NCBI RefSeq assembly: GCF_014203025.1
Contig: NZ_JACHID010000008.1
Coordinates: forward strand, 62,001-126,000
DNA from: Desulfurispira natronophila
GTDB lineage: Bacteria; Chrysiogenota; Chrysiogenetes; Chrysiogenales; Chrysiogenaceae
Direction of reading: 5' to 3'
Length of the DNA: 64,000 nucleotides
Numbering within the stretch: the stretch's first letter is position 1; the number at the start of each line of letters is the position of its first letter. The notes below the pieces were generated by a model that worked only from the letters and a program-made list of their open reading frames with translations, had not been told where the DNA came from and made no database searches. A program made the translations under genes and the position numbers. Positions 43,538-52,589 of the stretch are shown here, one piece after another.

Positions 43538-44328
43538 TGCCACGCTATATCGACATTCATACGCACCTGGCCCTCAAGGACTATGACTATGGCGAAAGCC
43601 TGGAGCAGCGCCTGCAGGCTGCTCGTGAGCAGGGAGTAGCCCGCTGCATCACCATTGGCACCGATGACGAGGACAATCAGACCAATAGCCATATCTGCCA
43701 GCAGCATGATGATATCTTTATGGCGGTTGGCATTCACCCTTCAGAAAGTACCGACGCCGGGAGAGTGCGTCAGAGCCTGGAGCATATGGCCCCGCTGCTG
43801 AAATCTCCCAAAACCATTGCCGTAGGCGAAACCGGGCTTGACTACTACTGGACCCGCGATCATGTGGAGGCGCAGCGCGACGCCTTTCACCAACACCTGA
43901 AACTGGCACAAGTGCACGATTTGCCAGTCATGGTGCACAGTCGCGAAGCTTTTGACGATACATGCGCCATCCTTGCCCAGCACCAATGCCGGGGGGTGAT
44001 CCACTGCTTTACCGGTTCAGTTGCTGAGGCGCGAGCTTTTCTCGATATGGGTTACCTCATATCTCTGCCAGGAATCGTCACTTTTCCCAAGGCCAAACAG
44101 ATGCACGAAGTGGCAAAGTTTCTGCCCGCTGAGCACTTGCTGTGCGAAACCGACTCCCCTTACCTCTCGCCAGTGCCGCGGCGGGGCCGGGAAAACCAGA
44201 GCGCCCATATTCCTCATATTTACGCAGCCATTGCCGAGTTACGTGGGCAGCAGGTGGAGGAACTGGCAGGACAAATATGGGATAACGCAGAAAAGCTGTT
44301 CCGGTTTGAAGCCGTCAGGAGCTGCTAG
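43537..44328 (+). CDS. tatD: TatD family metal-dependent deoxyribonuclease
   Basis: A 263-residue TIM-barrel hydrolase. Motifs are IDIHTHLALKDY at the start, AVGIHPSEST, IAVGETGLDYYW, LPVMVHSREA, GVIHCFTGS, and LCETDSPYLSPVPRRG near the C-terminus. The metal-binding His and Asp residues are all present. The start codon overlaps the metG stop. metG-tatD adjacency is a common arrangement. The nuclease role is known for relatives only. Confidence 0.95.
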   Translation: MPRYIDIHTHLALKDYDYGESLEQRLQAAREQGVARCITIGTDDEDNQTNSHICQQHDDIFMAVGIHPSESTDAGRVRQSLEHMAPLLKSPKTIAVGETGLDYYWTRDHVEAQRDAFHQHLKLAQVHDLPVMVHSREAFDDTCAILAQHQCRGVIHCFTGSVAEARAFLDMGYLISLPGIVTFPKAKQMHEVAKFLPAEHLLCETDSPYLSPVPRRGRENQSAHIPHIYAAIAELRGQQVEELAGQIWDNAEKLFRFEAVRSC

Positions 44329-44605
44329 CAGGCTGCTGAAAACCCTCCATCAGCGGTGTTGTCAGCGAAGCGAGTGGCTCAGGAGTTTTCTTGTCACAGG
44401 GTAACTCTTCACGGTAAGACAATGTGCGTTTTTCGGAATGAGCGCCAGGGTCTCCGATAGCGAGCCTGGATGGCGAGCGTCAGACCTTCTCGCCAGGGAT
44501 GAAAGCGAGAGCGTCTGTGAGGAGGCACTGGCGCGAATACCGCTCCAAAAACACTATGCTGCGCAACAGCGACTCAAAAGACCACCACACTGTGAATAGT
44601 TACAA
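44329..44605. repeat. Hairpin-forming intergenic element, possible MITE or repeat
   Basis: A 277-bp segment that begins GCAGGCTGCTGAAAA and ends with TGTGAATAGTTACAA (44591-44605), a 15-mer also present at 27621-27635. In the middle is a large hairpin: outer GCGCCAG/CTGGCGC, inner CAGAC/GTCTG and CTCGC/GCGAG, at about 44441-44535. No ORF with a ribosome-binding site fits. It may be a small mobile or repetitive element, or a structured leader of the next gene. Confidence 0.45.
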
Positions 44606-44624
44606 TACGCTAAGGAATACCACT

Positions 44625-45386
44625 ATGAACACCCAATCCACTCGCATAGCCGTAGAGCTGGTGCCCCGCAGCGAAGACTCCCTGCAGCGTGAGCTGCAGA
44701 TCGTTCAGGATTTTCCCCAGGTAAGCGCTATCAATATTCCCGACATTTTACGCTTTGACATGCGCAGCTGGGAGGGATGCGCCCTGGCTCAACGCGGCGG
44801 CTACGCCAGCGTGGCCCACATCCGCGCCATTGACATCAATCCCAAAAAAACACTGCCCATGCTGGACTACCTGCAGCAAAACAGCATCGGCGAAGTGCTA
44901 GTTATTGCAGGCGATATTCCCCAGAACCATGCCCGCACCATCTACCCTGCCACCAGTGTGGATATCATCCGCAAGTTCAAAAAAGAGGCGCCCCAGATCC
45001 AGGTCTACGCGGCCATCGATCCCTATCGCCAGAGTTTTCGCAAAGAGTGTGAATCCATGCAGCGCAAGTTGGATGTGGGTGCCGATGGTTTTTTCACCCA
45101 GCCCTTTTTTGACCTGCGCCTGATGGAGGTTTACGGAGAGCTGCTGGCGGAGGAGAATGTCTACTGGGGGGTCAGCCCGGTGCTGGCGGAACGCTCTCAG
45201 CACTACTGGGAAACCCGCAATGCAGCCATCTTTCCCCAAAGTTTTACCCCGACCCTGGAGTGGAACCTGAAATTTGCCAATGATGCACTTTCCTTTGTCA
45301 AGCGCCACGGTTTTCATATATATTTTATGCCTATCAAAACCGATCTGCGTGCTTACATGCAGGGGATAGATTTTTCGATAGCCTGA
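44625..45386 (+). CDS. Methylenetetrahydrofolate reductase-like protein
   Basis: A 253-residue TIM-barrel protein of the MetF-like family, shorter than the usual 290-300. Visible blocks are IAVELVPRSEDSLQRELQ, VSAINIPDILRFDMRSW, VAHIRAIDINPK, EVLVIAGDIPQ and ADGFFTQPFFDLRLMEVYGE. The TQPFFD motif and the Glu in VELVP match the flavin/folate site of MTHFRs. It would reduce methylene-THF for methionine synthesis or the acetyl-CoA pathway. The ATG at 44625 has AAGGAA 8 nt upstream; an in-frame start at 44499 lies in the hairpin element. Confidence 0.8.
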   Translation: MNTQSTRIAVELVPRSEDSLQRELQIVQDFPQVSAINIPDILRFDMRSWEGCALAQRGGYASVAHIRAIDINPKKTLPMLDYLQQNSIGEVLVIAGDIPQNHARTIYPATSVDIIRKFKKEAPQIQVYAAIDPYRQSFRKECESMQRKLDVGADGFFTQPFFDLRLMEVYGELLAEENVYWGVSPVLAERSQHYWETRNAAIFPQSFTPTLEWNLKFANDALSFVKRHGFHIYFMPIKTDLRAYMQGIDFSIA

Positions 45387-45544
45387 TATATGTTGTGTGT
45401 TTGCTTGGTGTGAGCGCTTGATGCCAGGCCGTATTGCAGTTGCTGAAGTTTTTCACCGTGTTTCCGGTATAAGGTCCTGAAAGATGCGGTCTCGTAGCGG
45501 CCGCTGAAGTTACCACGTTATAATTAATTATTAAGGAGCAGGTT

Positions 45545-46048
45545 ATGTCCTATACGGTTGGGATTGTCATGGGATCGGACAACGATATGGAAGTGATGCA
45601 GGAGGCGGTTCTCGCCCTGCGTGAATTTGGAATTAAATCAGAAGTTATTGTCAGTTCAGCCCACCGCACACCGGAGCGCACACTGGAATGGACCAAGACT
45701 GCTCGTGAGCGGGGGCTCAGTGCAATTATTGCTGGTGCTGGCGCTGCGGCTCACCTGGCGGGTGTGGTAAGCTCCAAAACCACGTTGCCAGTGGTGGCAG
45801 TGCCTATCAGTGCTACTTCGCTGAACGGCCTCGATGCCCTTCTCTCAACGGTGCAGATGCCAGCTGGTGTTCCGGTGGCCTGCATGGCAATTGGCAAGGC
45901 TGGTGCACGCAATGCCGGTATTTACGTAGCTATGATGCTGGGCATGAATGATGAAGAGATTGCGCGCAAGCTGGATCAGTACAAGCTGGATATGGCTACC
46001 AAAGTAATGGAGAAATCTAAGCGGATTGAGCAGGAATGGAACCAGTAA
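45545..46048 (+). CDS. purE: N5-carboxyaminoimidazole ribonucleotide mutase
   Basis: Purine biosynthesis enzyme of 167 residues, class I type. The motifs are GIVMGSDNDMEVMQEAV, VSSAHRTPERTLEW, IIAGAGAAAHLAGV and the C-terminal MLGMNDEEIARKLDQY. The ATG at 45545 has AAGGAG 6 nt upstream. It overlaps the next gene by 13 nt. No purK follows, so the substrate carboxylation partner must be elsewhere or CO2 is used directly. Confidence 0.96.
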   Translation: MSYTVGIVMGSDNDMEVMQEAVLALREFGIKSEVIVSSAHRTPERTLEWTKTARERGLSAIIAGAGAAAHLAGVVSSKTTLPVVAVPISATSLNGLDALLSTVQMPAGVPVACMAIGKAGARNAGIYVAMMLGMNDEEIARKLDQYKLDMATKVMEKSKRIEQEWNQ

Positions 46049-46659
46049 GCCCCCAAAATATAAGGTATTTGGTTTTTAGCCAGCTGTTACACATTGTTAA
46101 AGCTTTCAAGTCAGAGCAGGTGGTTTGCTTTCCCACCGAGACCCTCTATGGGCTTGGTGGAATGGCTACCAGTGAGCGGGCTACCCGGGATATCCTTGGC
46201 CTCAAGGGACGCTCCCCCGAGTCTCCCCTGCCGGTTTTGTTTGCCAACCGTCAGCAGCTGGATGAATACCTGGAAGTTCCCGCCGAATTGAATATTTTGC
46301 TGGAGCATTTTTGGCCAGGGCCGCTGACTGTGGTACTCAAGGCCCGCCGGGAACTCCCCGCCGGTGTTAGCAGTGCCAGTGGTGAGGTGGCTGCTCGTAT
46401 TACCTCCCACCGCCTGCTGCGTACCGTTATTGATTATGTGGGTCCTATCAGCGCCACAAGCGCTAATCGTAGCGGTGAAGACCCGGCCCTTACTGCCGAG
46501 TCCTGTGCAGCCCTTGGTCCCCACGTTATCATCATGGACGACCCCTGTGCCTCGCAGGAAGCATCTACTATTGTAGCCTGGCGAGACGGGGAATTGCAGG
46601 TTTTGCGTGAGGGAGCTATCTCCAGTGAGTATTTGCAGCAAGCTTTGAAGCAGGCCTGA
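46036..46659 (+). CDS. L-threonylcarbamoyladenylate synthase (Sua5/YciO/YrdC family)
   Basis: Makes the threonylcarbamoyl-AMP intermediate for the t6A tRNA modification at position 37. The protein is 207 residues, TsaC-like length without a Sua5 C-terminal domain. Characteristic blocks are VVCFPTETLYGLGGMATS, ILGLKGRSPESPLPVL, FWPGPLTVVL and ISATSANRSGEDP. It overlaps purE by 13 nt and is followed 4 nt later by miaB, another tRNA position-37 modifier. Confidence 0.9.
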   Translation: MEPVSPQNIRYLVFSQLLHIVKAFKSEQVVCFPTETLYGLGGMATSERATRDILGLKGRSPESPLPVLFANRQQLDEYLEVPAELNILLEHFWPGPLTVVLKARRELPAGVSSASGEVAARITSHRLLRTVIDYVGPISATSANRSGEDPALTAESCAALGPHVIIMDDPCASQEASTIVAWRDGELQVLREGAISSEYLQQALKQA

Positions 46660-46663
46660 CATT

Positions 46664-48001
46664 ATGCGCAAGGCTTTTGTCAAAACCTACGGTTGTCAGA
46701 TGAATGTCAGCGATTCGGAGCGCATACGAGGTGCTTTGCTGGCTGGGGGCCTGGAAATAGTAACCGATCCCGCCGAAGCAGACCTGGTTATATTCAATAC
46801 CTGCAGTGTGCGGCAGAAGGCTGAACAGAAGGTATTCTCGGATATTGGCCGACTGCGACGTCTCAAGCAGCAAAAACACGAATTTACGATAGCCCTGTGT
46901 GGTTGTATTCCTCAAGTGCAGCGTGAAAAGATTTTACGTGATAATCAACTCATCGATCTGGTTTTTGGCGTCAATAATATATCACGCCTGATGGATTACT
47001 TGGAGCAGGTGCGCCGGGGTGAGCGGGTATGTGCCATCCAGGAGGAGTTTTTTGAAGACGAGTACCATACGCCGGCGCAACGCGATGATCGTTACCGGGC
47101 TTATGTAACGGTAATGAATGGCTGTGATAATTTCTGCAGCTACTGCATAGTGCCCTATACCCGTGGTCGAGAGCGCTCCCGTTCTCTGCCTTCTATTCTT
47201 GCAGAAGTGGAGCGTTTGTTGGATGACGGTGTGCGGGAGATAACCTTGCTCGGCCAGAACGTCAACTCTTACCATTGGCGTGATGGAAGCTCTTCGATTC
47301 GTTTTCCCGAGCTTTTGCAGCGCGTTCACGATTTTCATGATCTGCAGCGCCTGCGCTTTGTCACCTCCCACCCCAAGGATTTTACCCCGGCCATGGTGGA
47401 GGCCATGAAATTGCCCAAAGTGTGCAAGTACCTGCATCTGCCTGCTCAGTCCGGCTCTAATCGCATACTGCAGCAGATGAATCGGGGTTATACCCGTGAG
47501 CAGTACCTGGAGCGCATTGGCCTGCTGCGGGAGGAAATCCCCGGTGTTGCCCTCTCCTCAGACTTTCTGGTGGGATTTCCCGGTGAAACGGAAGATGACT
47601 TTCAGCAGACGATGGACCTGGTGAGGCAGGTGGGCTATCGTCAGATTTTTGGATTTAATTACTCAGTTCGCCCTGAAACTCGCGCAGCCACTATGCCAGA
47701 ACAGGTTCCATTTGCGATCATGAATGAGAGGCTGGGGCGTCTCTTTGAGTTACAGGAAGATATTTCACGAGATCTGAGTGCCCGGATGCTCAGTACGGTG
47801 CAGCGGGTGCTGGTTGAAGGTCCGTCGAAAAAAAATCCCGATGTGATGGTGGGACGGACTGACTGTAATGCTGTGGTACACTTTGTGGCTCCGCCAGATA
47901 TGCCGGGGAAAATGGCTGACATTCATATAACCCAGACCCGCGAATTTACTCTCTATGGAGATATACAGAGCCGTGTCAATCAACATGAACCAGTATCTTG
48001 A
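46664..48001 (+). CDS. miaB: tRNA-2-methylthio-N6-dimethylallyladenosine synthase
   Basis: Radical SAM methylthiotransferase of 445 residues. The N-terminal cluster cysteines are Cys11, Cys46 and Cys80 (KTYGCQMNVSDSE; FNTCSVRQ; LCGCIPQ). The radical SAM Cys153-x3-Cys157-x2-Cys160 is in NGCDNFCSYCIVPYTRG. A C-terminal TRAM domain follows. GHPKDF-like VTSHPKDF and LHLPAQSGSNRIL match MiaB. It overlaps folC by 17 nt. Confidence 0.95.
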   Translation: MRKAFVKTYGCQMNVSDSERIRGALLAGGLEIVTDPAEADLVIFNTCSVRQKAEQKVFSDIGRLRRLKQQKHEFTIALCGCIPQVQREKILRDNQLIDLVFGVNNISRLMDYLEQVRRGERVCAIQEEFFEDEYHTPAQRDDRYRAYVTVMNGCDNFCSYCIVPYTRGRERSRSLPSILAEVERLLDDGVREITLLGQNVNSYHWRDGSSSIRFPELLQRVHDFHDLQRLRFVTSHPKDFTPAMVEAMKLPKVCKYLHLPAQSGSNRILQQMNRGYTREQYLERIGLLREEIPGVALSSDFLVGFPGETEDDFQQTMDLVRQVGYRQIFGFNYSVRPETRAATMPEQVPFAIMNERLGRLFELQEDISRDLSARMLSTVQRVLVEGPSKKNPDVMVGRTDCNAVVHFVAPPDMPGKMADIHITQTREFTLYGDIQSRVNQHEPVS

Positions 48002-49208
48002 AGAGCTGCTGGAGCGCACAGAAAGCCATGTCAAGCTAGGGCTGGAGAATACTCACCGTGCCCTTGAGATTCTCGGGAATCCTCATTGTGACTACCGTTC
48101 TATTTTGGTGGCAGGCAGCAATGGCAAAGGAACTACAGCGGCCTATATTTTTCGCGGCCTGGAACTCAGTGGCCTGCGGGTAGGTTTGTTTAGCTCTCCC
48201 CATATTGTGCGCCTCAATGAGCGTCTACGCACCTGTGAGGGCACGATCTCGGATGATGAATTGAAGGAGCTGGTAGATGATACCTTTGCCATTTGTAAGG
48301 CAGGAGGAGTCAGGCTTACCTTTTTTGAATTGATGACCGTGGCTGGAGCCCGCTACTTCTCTCGCAAGAAGTGTGATGTTGTCGTTGTAGAGGTGGGTCT
48401 TGGCGGGCGATTGGACTCCACCAATGTCCACCCCAATTTTGCTTCGGTGGTCACCAGCATAGGTATGGAGCACACGGCCATCCTGGGAGATGATATCGAT
48501 ACCATTGCCGCAGAAAAGCTGGCTACGGTAAAGCCCGGTGGGAAGCTTATTTGTGACGGCCTGGCGCCGTGGGCGGGTGTTGCTCGCCGCGTGGTGGCAG
48601 AGAAGGAGGCAAGAATGCTGGATGCTTCCCAGGCGGAGATTGATCCTGAGGTGGAAGCCTGCCTCAGTTATCCTTTTTTTCGCGAAAACTTCCAGCTGGC
48701 CCAGACCTTGCTGCAAACGTTGGAGATTACCGATATGAGGCTGCTGCAAGAGGTTGCTCGCACACGTCTCTTTGGTCGCATGGAACCACTGGCCTACAAG
48801 AAGCGCCACGTTTTACTGGACTGCGCGCACAATCCCGTCGCTCTGGAGAAAATGGGGCCTTATATTCTGGAGTGGACCAGGCCCTTCAAACGCCGCATTC
48901 TGGCAACAACCCTGTTGGCCGACAAGGAGCTTGATCCTGTGACCAGGTCTTTCTGGGATTCTTTTGATGCAGTGGCACTCTTTCCTCTTAATCATCCTCG
49001 GGGGCGCAAGTCACCTGCTGAGCTTTTTCCCCTGATAGCTGAAACTTCGCAGCGTAACCTCATGGTGGCGCCTTCTCTTCAAGAAGGCTTATCTAGGGTT
49101 GATGACATATTGTTGGAGGATGAACACAGTTGTCTGGTCGTCACCGGCTCCATGTATTTACTGGGAGAAGTCTACCCTCTGATGGAGCCCCATCTTGATC
49201 CGCGTTAA
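47985..49208 (+). CDS. folC: Folylpolyglutamate synthase / dihydrofolate synthase
   Basis: Mur-ligase-like enzyme of 407 residues that adds glutamate to folates. The P-loop is VAGSNGKGTTAAYI, with TSPH-like FSSPHIVRLNERL, VVEVGLGGRLDSTN, TSIGMEHTAILGD and DCAHNPVALE. The ATG at 47985 overlaps the miaB end by 17 nt. An alternative GTG at 47973 would add four residues. It overlaps the lptD-like gene by 14 nt. Confidence 0.94.
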   Translation: MNQYLEELLERTESHVKLGLENTHRALEILGNPHCDYRSILVAGSNGKGTTAAYIFRGLELSGLRVGLFSSPHIVRLNERLRTCEGTISDDELKELVDDTFAICKAGGVRLTFFELMTVAGARYFSRKKCDVVVVEVGLGGRLDSTNVHPNFASVVTSIGMEHTAILGDDIDTIAAEKLATVKPGGKLICDGLAPWAGVARRVVAEKEARMLDASQAEIDPEVEACLSYPFFRENFQLAQTLLQTLEITDMRLLQEVARTRLFGRMEPLAYKKRHVLLDCAHNPVALEKMGPYILEWTRPFKRRILATTLLADKELDPVTRSFWDSFDAVALFPLNHPRGRKSPAELFPLIAETSQRNLMVAPSLQEGLSRVDDILLEDEHSCLVVTGSMYLLGEVYPLMEPHLDPR

Positions 49209-51459
49209 ATTTCGCTTGCTTTGGGTTTTGCGGGTTTTGTTTATGGTGCTGGTTTTGAGCGCCACTGCCTGGGCCCAGCAGATCACCCTTTACGCCGACT
49301 CTCTGACTCGCAATTTTGCCGAAGGCATTGTAGAAGCCCGTGGCAATGTAGTAGTCATTACCCGTGACTACCATATTGAAGCCGATGAAGCCTACTATAA
49401 CCATGAGGAGCACAGCCTGCACCTGCAGGGAAACGTGGTGCTGGTTAGCAATCAGCACACGCTCCATGGAAGTGAGATAACCCTTGATACCCGTGGTTAT
49501 GTAGGGGATGTCAGTTGTGCCACCCTGAACTTCTCCGAGCGGCATGTACTTACCAGTGATCGCCTGCGCAAGACGGGCCCCGATACCTATGCTGTAGAAA
49601 AGGCAGAGTTTACCGCCTGTGCCGGAGCAGCTATCCCCTGGGTATTTCGCATGAGCGAGGCCACGGTTACCGAAGAGGAGTATCTGCGGGCGCGCCATGT
49701 TCGCTTTCACCTTCACGGGGTTCCCGTACTCTATATGCCCTACCTTGTCTATCCCGTCAAAACCAAACGCCACTCGGGCTTTCTTGTTCCCGGGCTCAGC
49801 CTGGACCAGGCAGTAGGTGTCGGTGTTGCCAATACCTACTACCACGTCCTGGGCGATCAGGCCGATGCCTCGATCTTTATGAATATCTACACGCGCACAG
49901 GTCTGTTGCTAGGGGGAGAAGTCCGCTACCGAGATCATGAGCACGGCGATTTCTTTGTCTCCCACCGCCGCATTAACGAGAGCAACACCACCGTGGATGA
50001 TCGGCGCCGCTACCGCACCTACGCCAGCTACAGCCTGCGCCGTAATAACTGGAGTTTTGATGCTCTGAACGACCGGGTGAGCGATATGGACTTCGTAGAG
50101 GACTACCTGGTGGGCAGCTCTCTGAGTGGCCGGGTTGACGTGGATGGGGAGTACCACCTCTATGACAATAACCGCTACCAGAGCCAGGTGGCGCTTACCT
50201 ACGAAAACAATGCCCTGGCCGCCACCCTGTTGCGCGACGACAATCAACAGTATAGCCGAAGCGCCACGTCTATCACCAGCACCCACATGCGCCGCAGCCC
50301 CCAGGCCTCCCTCTACTTTGGCCGTCAGGGCAGCAGCTGGCAGACGGGAGGGCAGCTGCGCGTCGGCGAGGCCGAGCGCGAGAGCCTCGGGCGCACCTTT
50401 ACCCGGATTCCCCGCGAAGAGGGAGTCGAGCGCCACGACCTCTTCGATCGCTACCGCGCCCGCTATATCTTTGAGGGCGACGATGAGCCGGTGATTTCCT
50501 CTGTGCAGTACGCCAACCTGGAGGCCTTCCTCGCCAAGCCCCTGAGCTCTCGCTACATCGGCTTTGAGCTGCGCACCGGGGTGCGGGGAGACGGGGTGCG
50601 CCAGCCGCAGACCACCGGCAACGCCCTTCCGCCTGCTTTTGAAGATCCCTCAGATACCCTCTGGTATCAGGACTCAGAAGACTCTCTGGCGTATGTGGTC
50701 CCTTTTGCCCAGGCCCGACTGCGCACGGCAGAGCCGAGCGCTGATTTTGGTTCGGCCAATCACCGCATACGCTTTGAGGTTGACTTTGATGTGACTCGCG
50801 ATCCAGGCCATACTCGCTTTGCAGGGGAATACAGCGACTTCAATACCTATTTTTCAGTTTCTCCCATGTCCTATAGGCAATTTGACGATCGCCACACCCA
50901 CACCCTGCTGGTGCCACGCCTGGTTAACAGCCTGCGCTATGGTCGCTCCAGCCTGAGCCACGAGCTTTCACGTGCCTATGCGCCCACCAGTGAGGTGGAG
51001 CGCACCGCTGGCGACGTGGTCAGTAAGGCCACGTACCGCTATGGGGGCTTTTCGGCAAACTGGGACCTGCTCTATGACCCCAAGGATGAGGAGGCTCTGC
51101 GCCAGCAGGTAAAGCTGGCTTACACCATGCGTGATCGCTTTACCCTCTCAACCGAGCACCGCTATACCCGCTACCGGGGGAGCGAAAAAGACCCTGAAAC
51201 CCCTGGCGTTGACAATAATACCCTCGCCTTGGAAATCACGGCCATTCCCCGCTGGACCCTGGAGTTCGCCGTTGACTATATGGCCGATGAATTCCACTTC
51301 CGGGACTCAATCCGGGAGCTGGAAACCACCCGCAAGCGAGCCACAGCCCTGTTTGAGGATGACTGCGCCTATTGGCTTTTTGAGTATCGCGAGGATCGAA
51401 CAAAATATGAAGACCAGATAGACACTACCCTCAGCGTCTCTTTTGGCATTCGTCTGTAG
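49195..51459 (+). CDS. lptD: LptD/OstA-like LPS-assembly outer-membrane protein
   Basis: A 754-residue outer-membrane protein that inserts lipopolysaccharide. A signal peptide is seen at about 1-27 (LLWVLRVLFMVLVLSATAWA). The N-terminal OstA domain follows, with repeats such as LTRNFAEGIVEARGNVVV and HLQGNVVLVSNQ. The LptD barrel begins near VLYMPYLVYPVKTKRHSGFL, a strongly conserved motif, and alternating beta-strand patterns run to the end (LSVSFGIRL, aromatic-poor). It supports a diderm, LPS-bearing cell. The start is TTG at 49195 overlapping folC. Confidence 0.9.
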   Translation: MIRVKFRLLWVLRVLFMVLVLSATAWAQQITLYADSLTRNFAEGIVEARGNVVVITRDYHIEADEAYYNHEEHSLHLQGNVVLVSNQHTLHGSEITLDTRGYVGDVSCATLNFSERHVLTSDRLRKTGPDTYAVEKAEFTACAGAAIPWVFRMSEATVTEEEYLRARHVRFHLHGVPVLYMPYLVYPVKTKRHSGFLVPGLSLDQAVGVGVANTYYHVLGDQADASIFMNIYTRTGLLLGGEVRYRDHEHGDFFVSHRRINESNTTVDDRRRYRTYASYSLRRNNWSFDALNDRVSDMDFVEDYLVGSSLSGRVDVDGEYHLYDNNRYQSQVALTYENNALAATLLRDDNQQYSRSATSITSTHMRRSPQASLYFGRQGSSWQTGGQLRVGEAERESLGRTFTRIPREEGVERHDLFDRYRARYIFEGDDEPVISSVQYANLEAFLAKPLSSRYIGFELRTGVRGDGVRQPQTTGNALPPAFEDPSDTLWYQDSEDSLAYVVPFAQARLRTAEPSADFGSANHRIRFEVDFDVTRDPGHTRFAGEYSDFNTYFSVSPMSYRQFDDRHTHTLLVPRLVNSLRYGRSSLSHELSRAYAPTSEVERTAGDVVSKATYRYGGFSANWDLLYDPKDEEALRQQVKLAYTMRDRFTLSTEHRYTRYRGSEKDPETPGVDNNTLALEITAIPRWTLEFAVDYMADEFHFRDSIRELETTRKRATALFEDDCAYWLFEYREDRTKYEDQIDTTLSVSFGIRL

Positions 51460-51644
51460 GTTGACTAACGGGAAAAACGCGTTAGCTCCTGTGGGTGCTG
51501 CTGTATGTAACAGGGCAATCGGTCTTAGCAAGGCTATTTTCCCTGAGTGTGTCCTTTGCTGTAGCGCTACGAGGAGTGAGTGAAATCTTTTTGTTGCTTT
51601 TTTCTTAAATATTCCTTGGGATTCCCTGTGAAACGTGCTACATT

Positions 51645-51659
51645 TGTGACAAAATCACA
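51645..51659. promoter_or_regulatory. Palindrome TGTGA-N5-TCACA
   Basis: Perfect 5-bp arms separated by CAAAA, similar to CRP/FNR-family half-sites but with a 5-nt rather than 6-nt spacer. It lies about 120 bp upstream of the repressor gene. Confidence 0.4.
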
Positions 51660-51722
51660 TAGAATGATAAAATTTATTTTGGCGGATCTGTTGTGCATTG
51701 CATTAGCAACGTGCCGTCGGCA

Positions 51723-51768
51723 CCATCAGGCCAAATGTTACTGATGGGAACGAAAACTGACTATAATG
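51723..51768 (+). promoter_or_regulatory. Operator-like repeat and promoter of S24-type repressor gene
   Basis: CCATCAG (51723-51729) and CTGATGG (51741-51747) form a perfect 7-bp inverted repeat that covers the -35 area. A perfect TATAAT (51763-51768) follows. The predicted start of transcription falls within 1-5 nt of the ATG at 51779, leaving no ribosome-binding site, so the mRNA may be leaderless. The repeat is well placed for autorepression. Confidence 0.6.
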
Positions 51769-51778
51769 GTGTTGCCCC

Positions 51779-52441
51779 ATGAATATCTCTGAAATTATTG
51801 GACGAAAAATACGCATTATTCGCAAGAGTCAGCGGCTCTCTTCGGAAAAGCTGGGAGAAGCGGTAGGGATTGAGGGCTCTTATGTGCGCCAGATTGAAAC
51901 CGGCAAGCGCAAGCTCAATCTTATAATTTTAGAGAAGCTGGCCAATGCTTTGGATGTCAATATTGCAGCCCTTTTTGATCCTCAGTTACCGGTGGAAAAG
52001 AAGAACATACCTGCCGAAGAGCGCCTGGATCTTATAAATGTTCCGGTTTTTGAAGGATTGCCCCGTTCCTTGCCGGTCGTTTTCGACGAAAAGGACGCCA
52101 TTGACTATCTCCCTGTGTCTCAGGTGTTGGTGTCTGAACTGACAGATCCTCGCCAGACTGCTTTGTGGGTAAAGGTCAATGATGAAAGCATGCTTCCTTT
52201 GTTGAATCGCGGCGATATAGTACTTCTGAGTCGCATTCAGTCCCTGCCCATTGCTGACGGCACTCCCCTGTTGGCGCTCAGGGAGGATGAGGTTTTTATG
52301 GGGCGGGTGTATAGTAACAACAATATTGCTTTGTTGGCCTCCATGGACCTTAGTGGTCAATCTATGACTCTACCAGACTCATTGGAAGATACTGACTTGC
52401 AGTTATTTCAGATTCTGTGGAAAATGCAGCGACTCTCTTGA
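51779..52441 (+). CDS. HTH repressor with S24 peptidase-like C-terminal domain
   Basis: A 220-residue regulator built like phage CI/LexA-type proteins. The XRE helix-turn-helix occupies residues 1-65 (SSEKLGEAVGIEGSYVRQIE with TGKRKLNL). The C-terminal part (about 120-195) is S24-like: Ser137 is in VNDESMLPLLNRGD. The expected catalytic Lys, about residue 175, is not seen; the segment reads EVFMGRVY. Autocleavage is therefore doubtful, and the domain may serve only dimerisation or ligand binding. It stands alone between lptD and rsmB, with no phage genes nearby. Confidence 0.85.
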   Translation: MNISEIIGRKIRIIRKSQRLSSEKLGEAVGIEGSYVRQIETGKRKLNLIILEKLANALDVNIAALFDPQLPVEKKNIPAEERLDLINVPVFEGLPRSLPVVFDEKDAIDYLPVSQVLVSELTDPRQTALWVKVNDESMLPLLNRGDIVLLSRIQSLPIADGTPLLALREDEVFMGRVYSNNNIALLASMDLSGQSMTLPDSLEDTDLQLFQILWKMQRLS

Positions 52442-52463
52442 GCCTTTGAGGCTGTATGACGAT

Positions 52464-52500
52464 AAAAACCGTTGACTCGCCCTGCGAGTCAACGGTTTTT
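52464..52500. terminator. Bidirectional terminator between repressor gene and rsmB
   Basis: AAAAACCGTTGACTCG (52464-52479) pairs over 16 bp with 52485-52500, loop 5 nt, with T-runs on both strands. Convergent genes flank it. Confidence 0.92.
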
Positions 52501-52589
52501 TTGTTTGAAGAAAGAGGGGCCCGCGCTCCGCACTTTCAATATGGGCGCTGGCTGGTCCAAATAATAGGTGAGGGCATAGTTTTCGGATC

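Larger units (their letters stand above)
51460..51778. other. Regulatory intergenic region before S24-type repressor
   Basis: About 320 bp. After lptD there is a short hairpin (CTAACG/CGTTAG, about 51464-51485) without a T-run. Further on are two inverted repeats and a -10 box, listed separately. Confidence 0.5.

Noticed and set aside
44400-44620. SAM riboswitch upstream of the MTHFR-like gene
   Set aside because: The S-box core pattern is absent; the region is a hairpin or repeat element instead.
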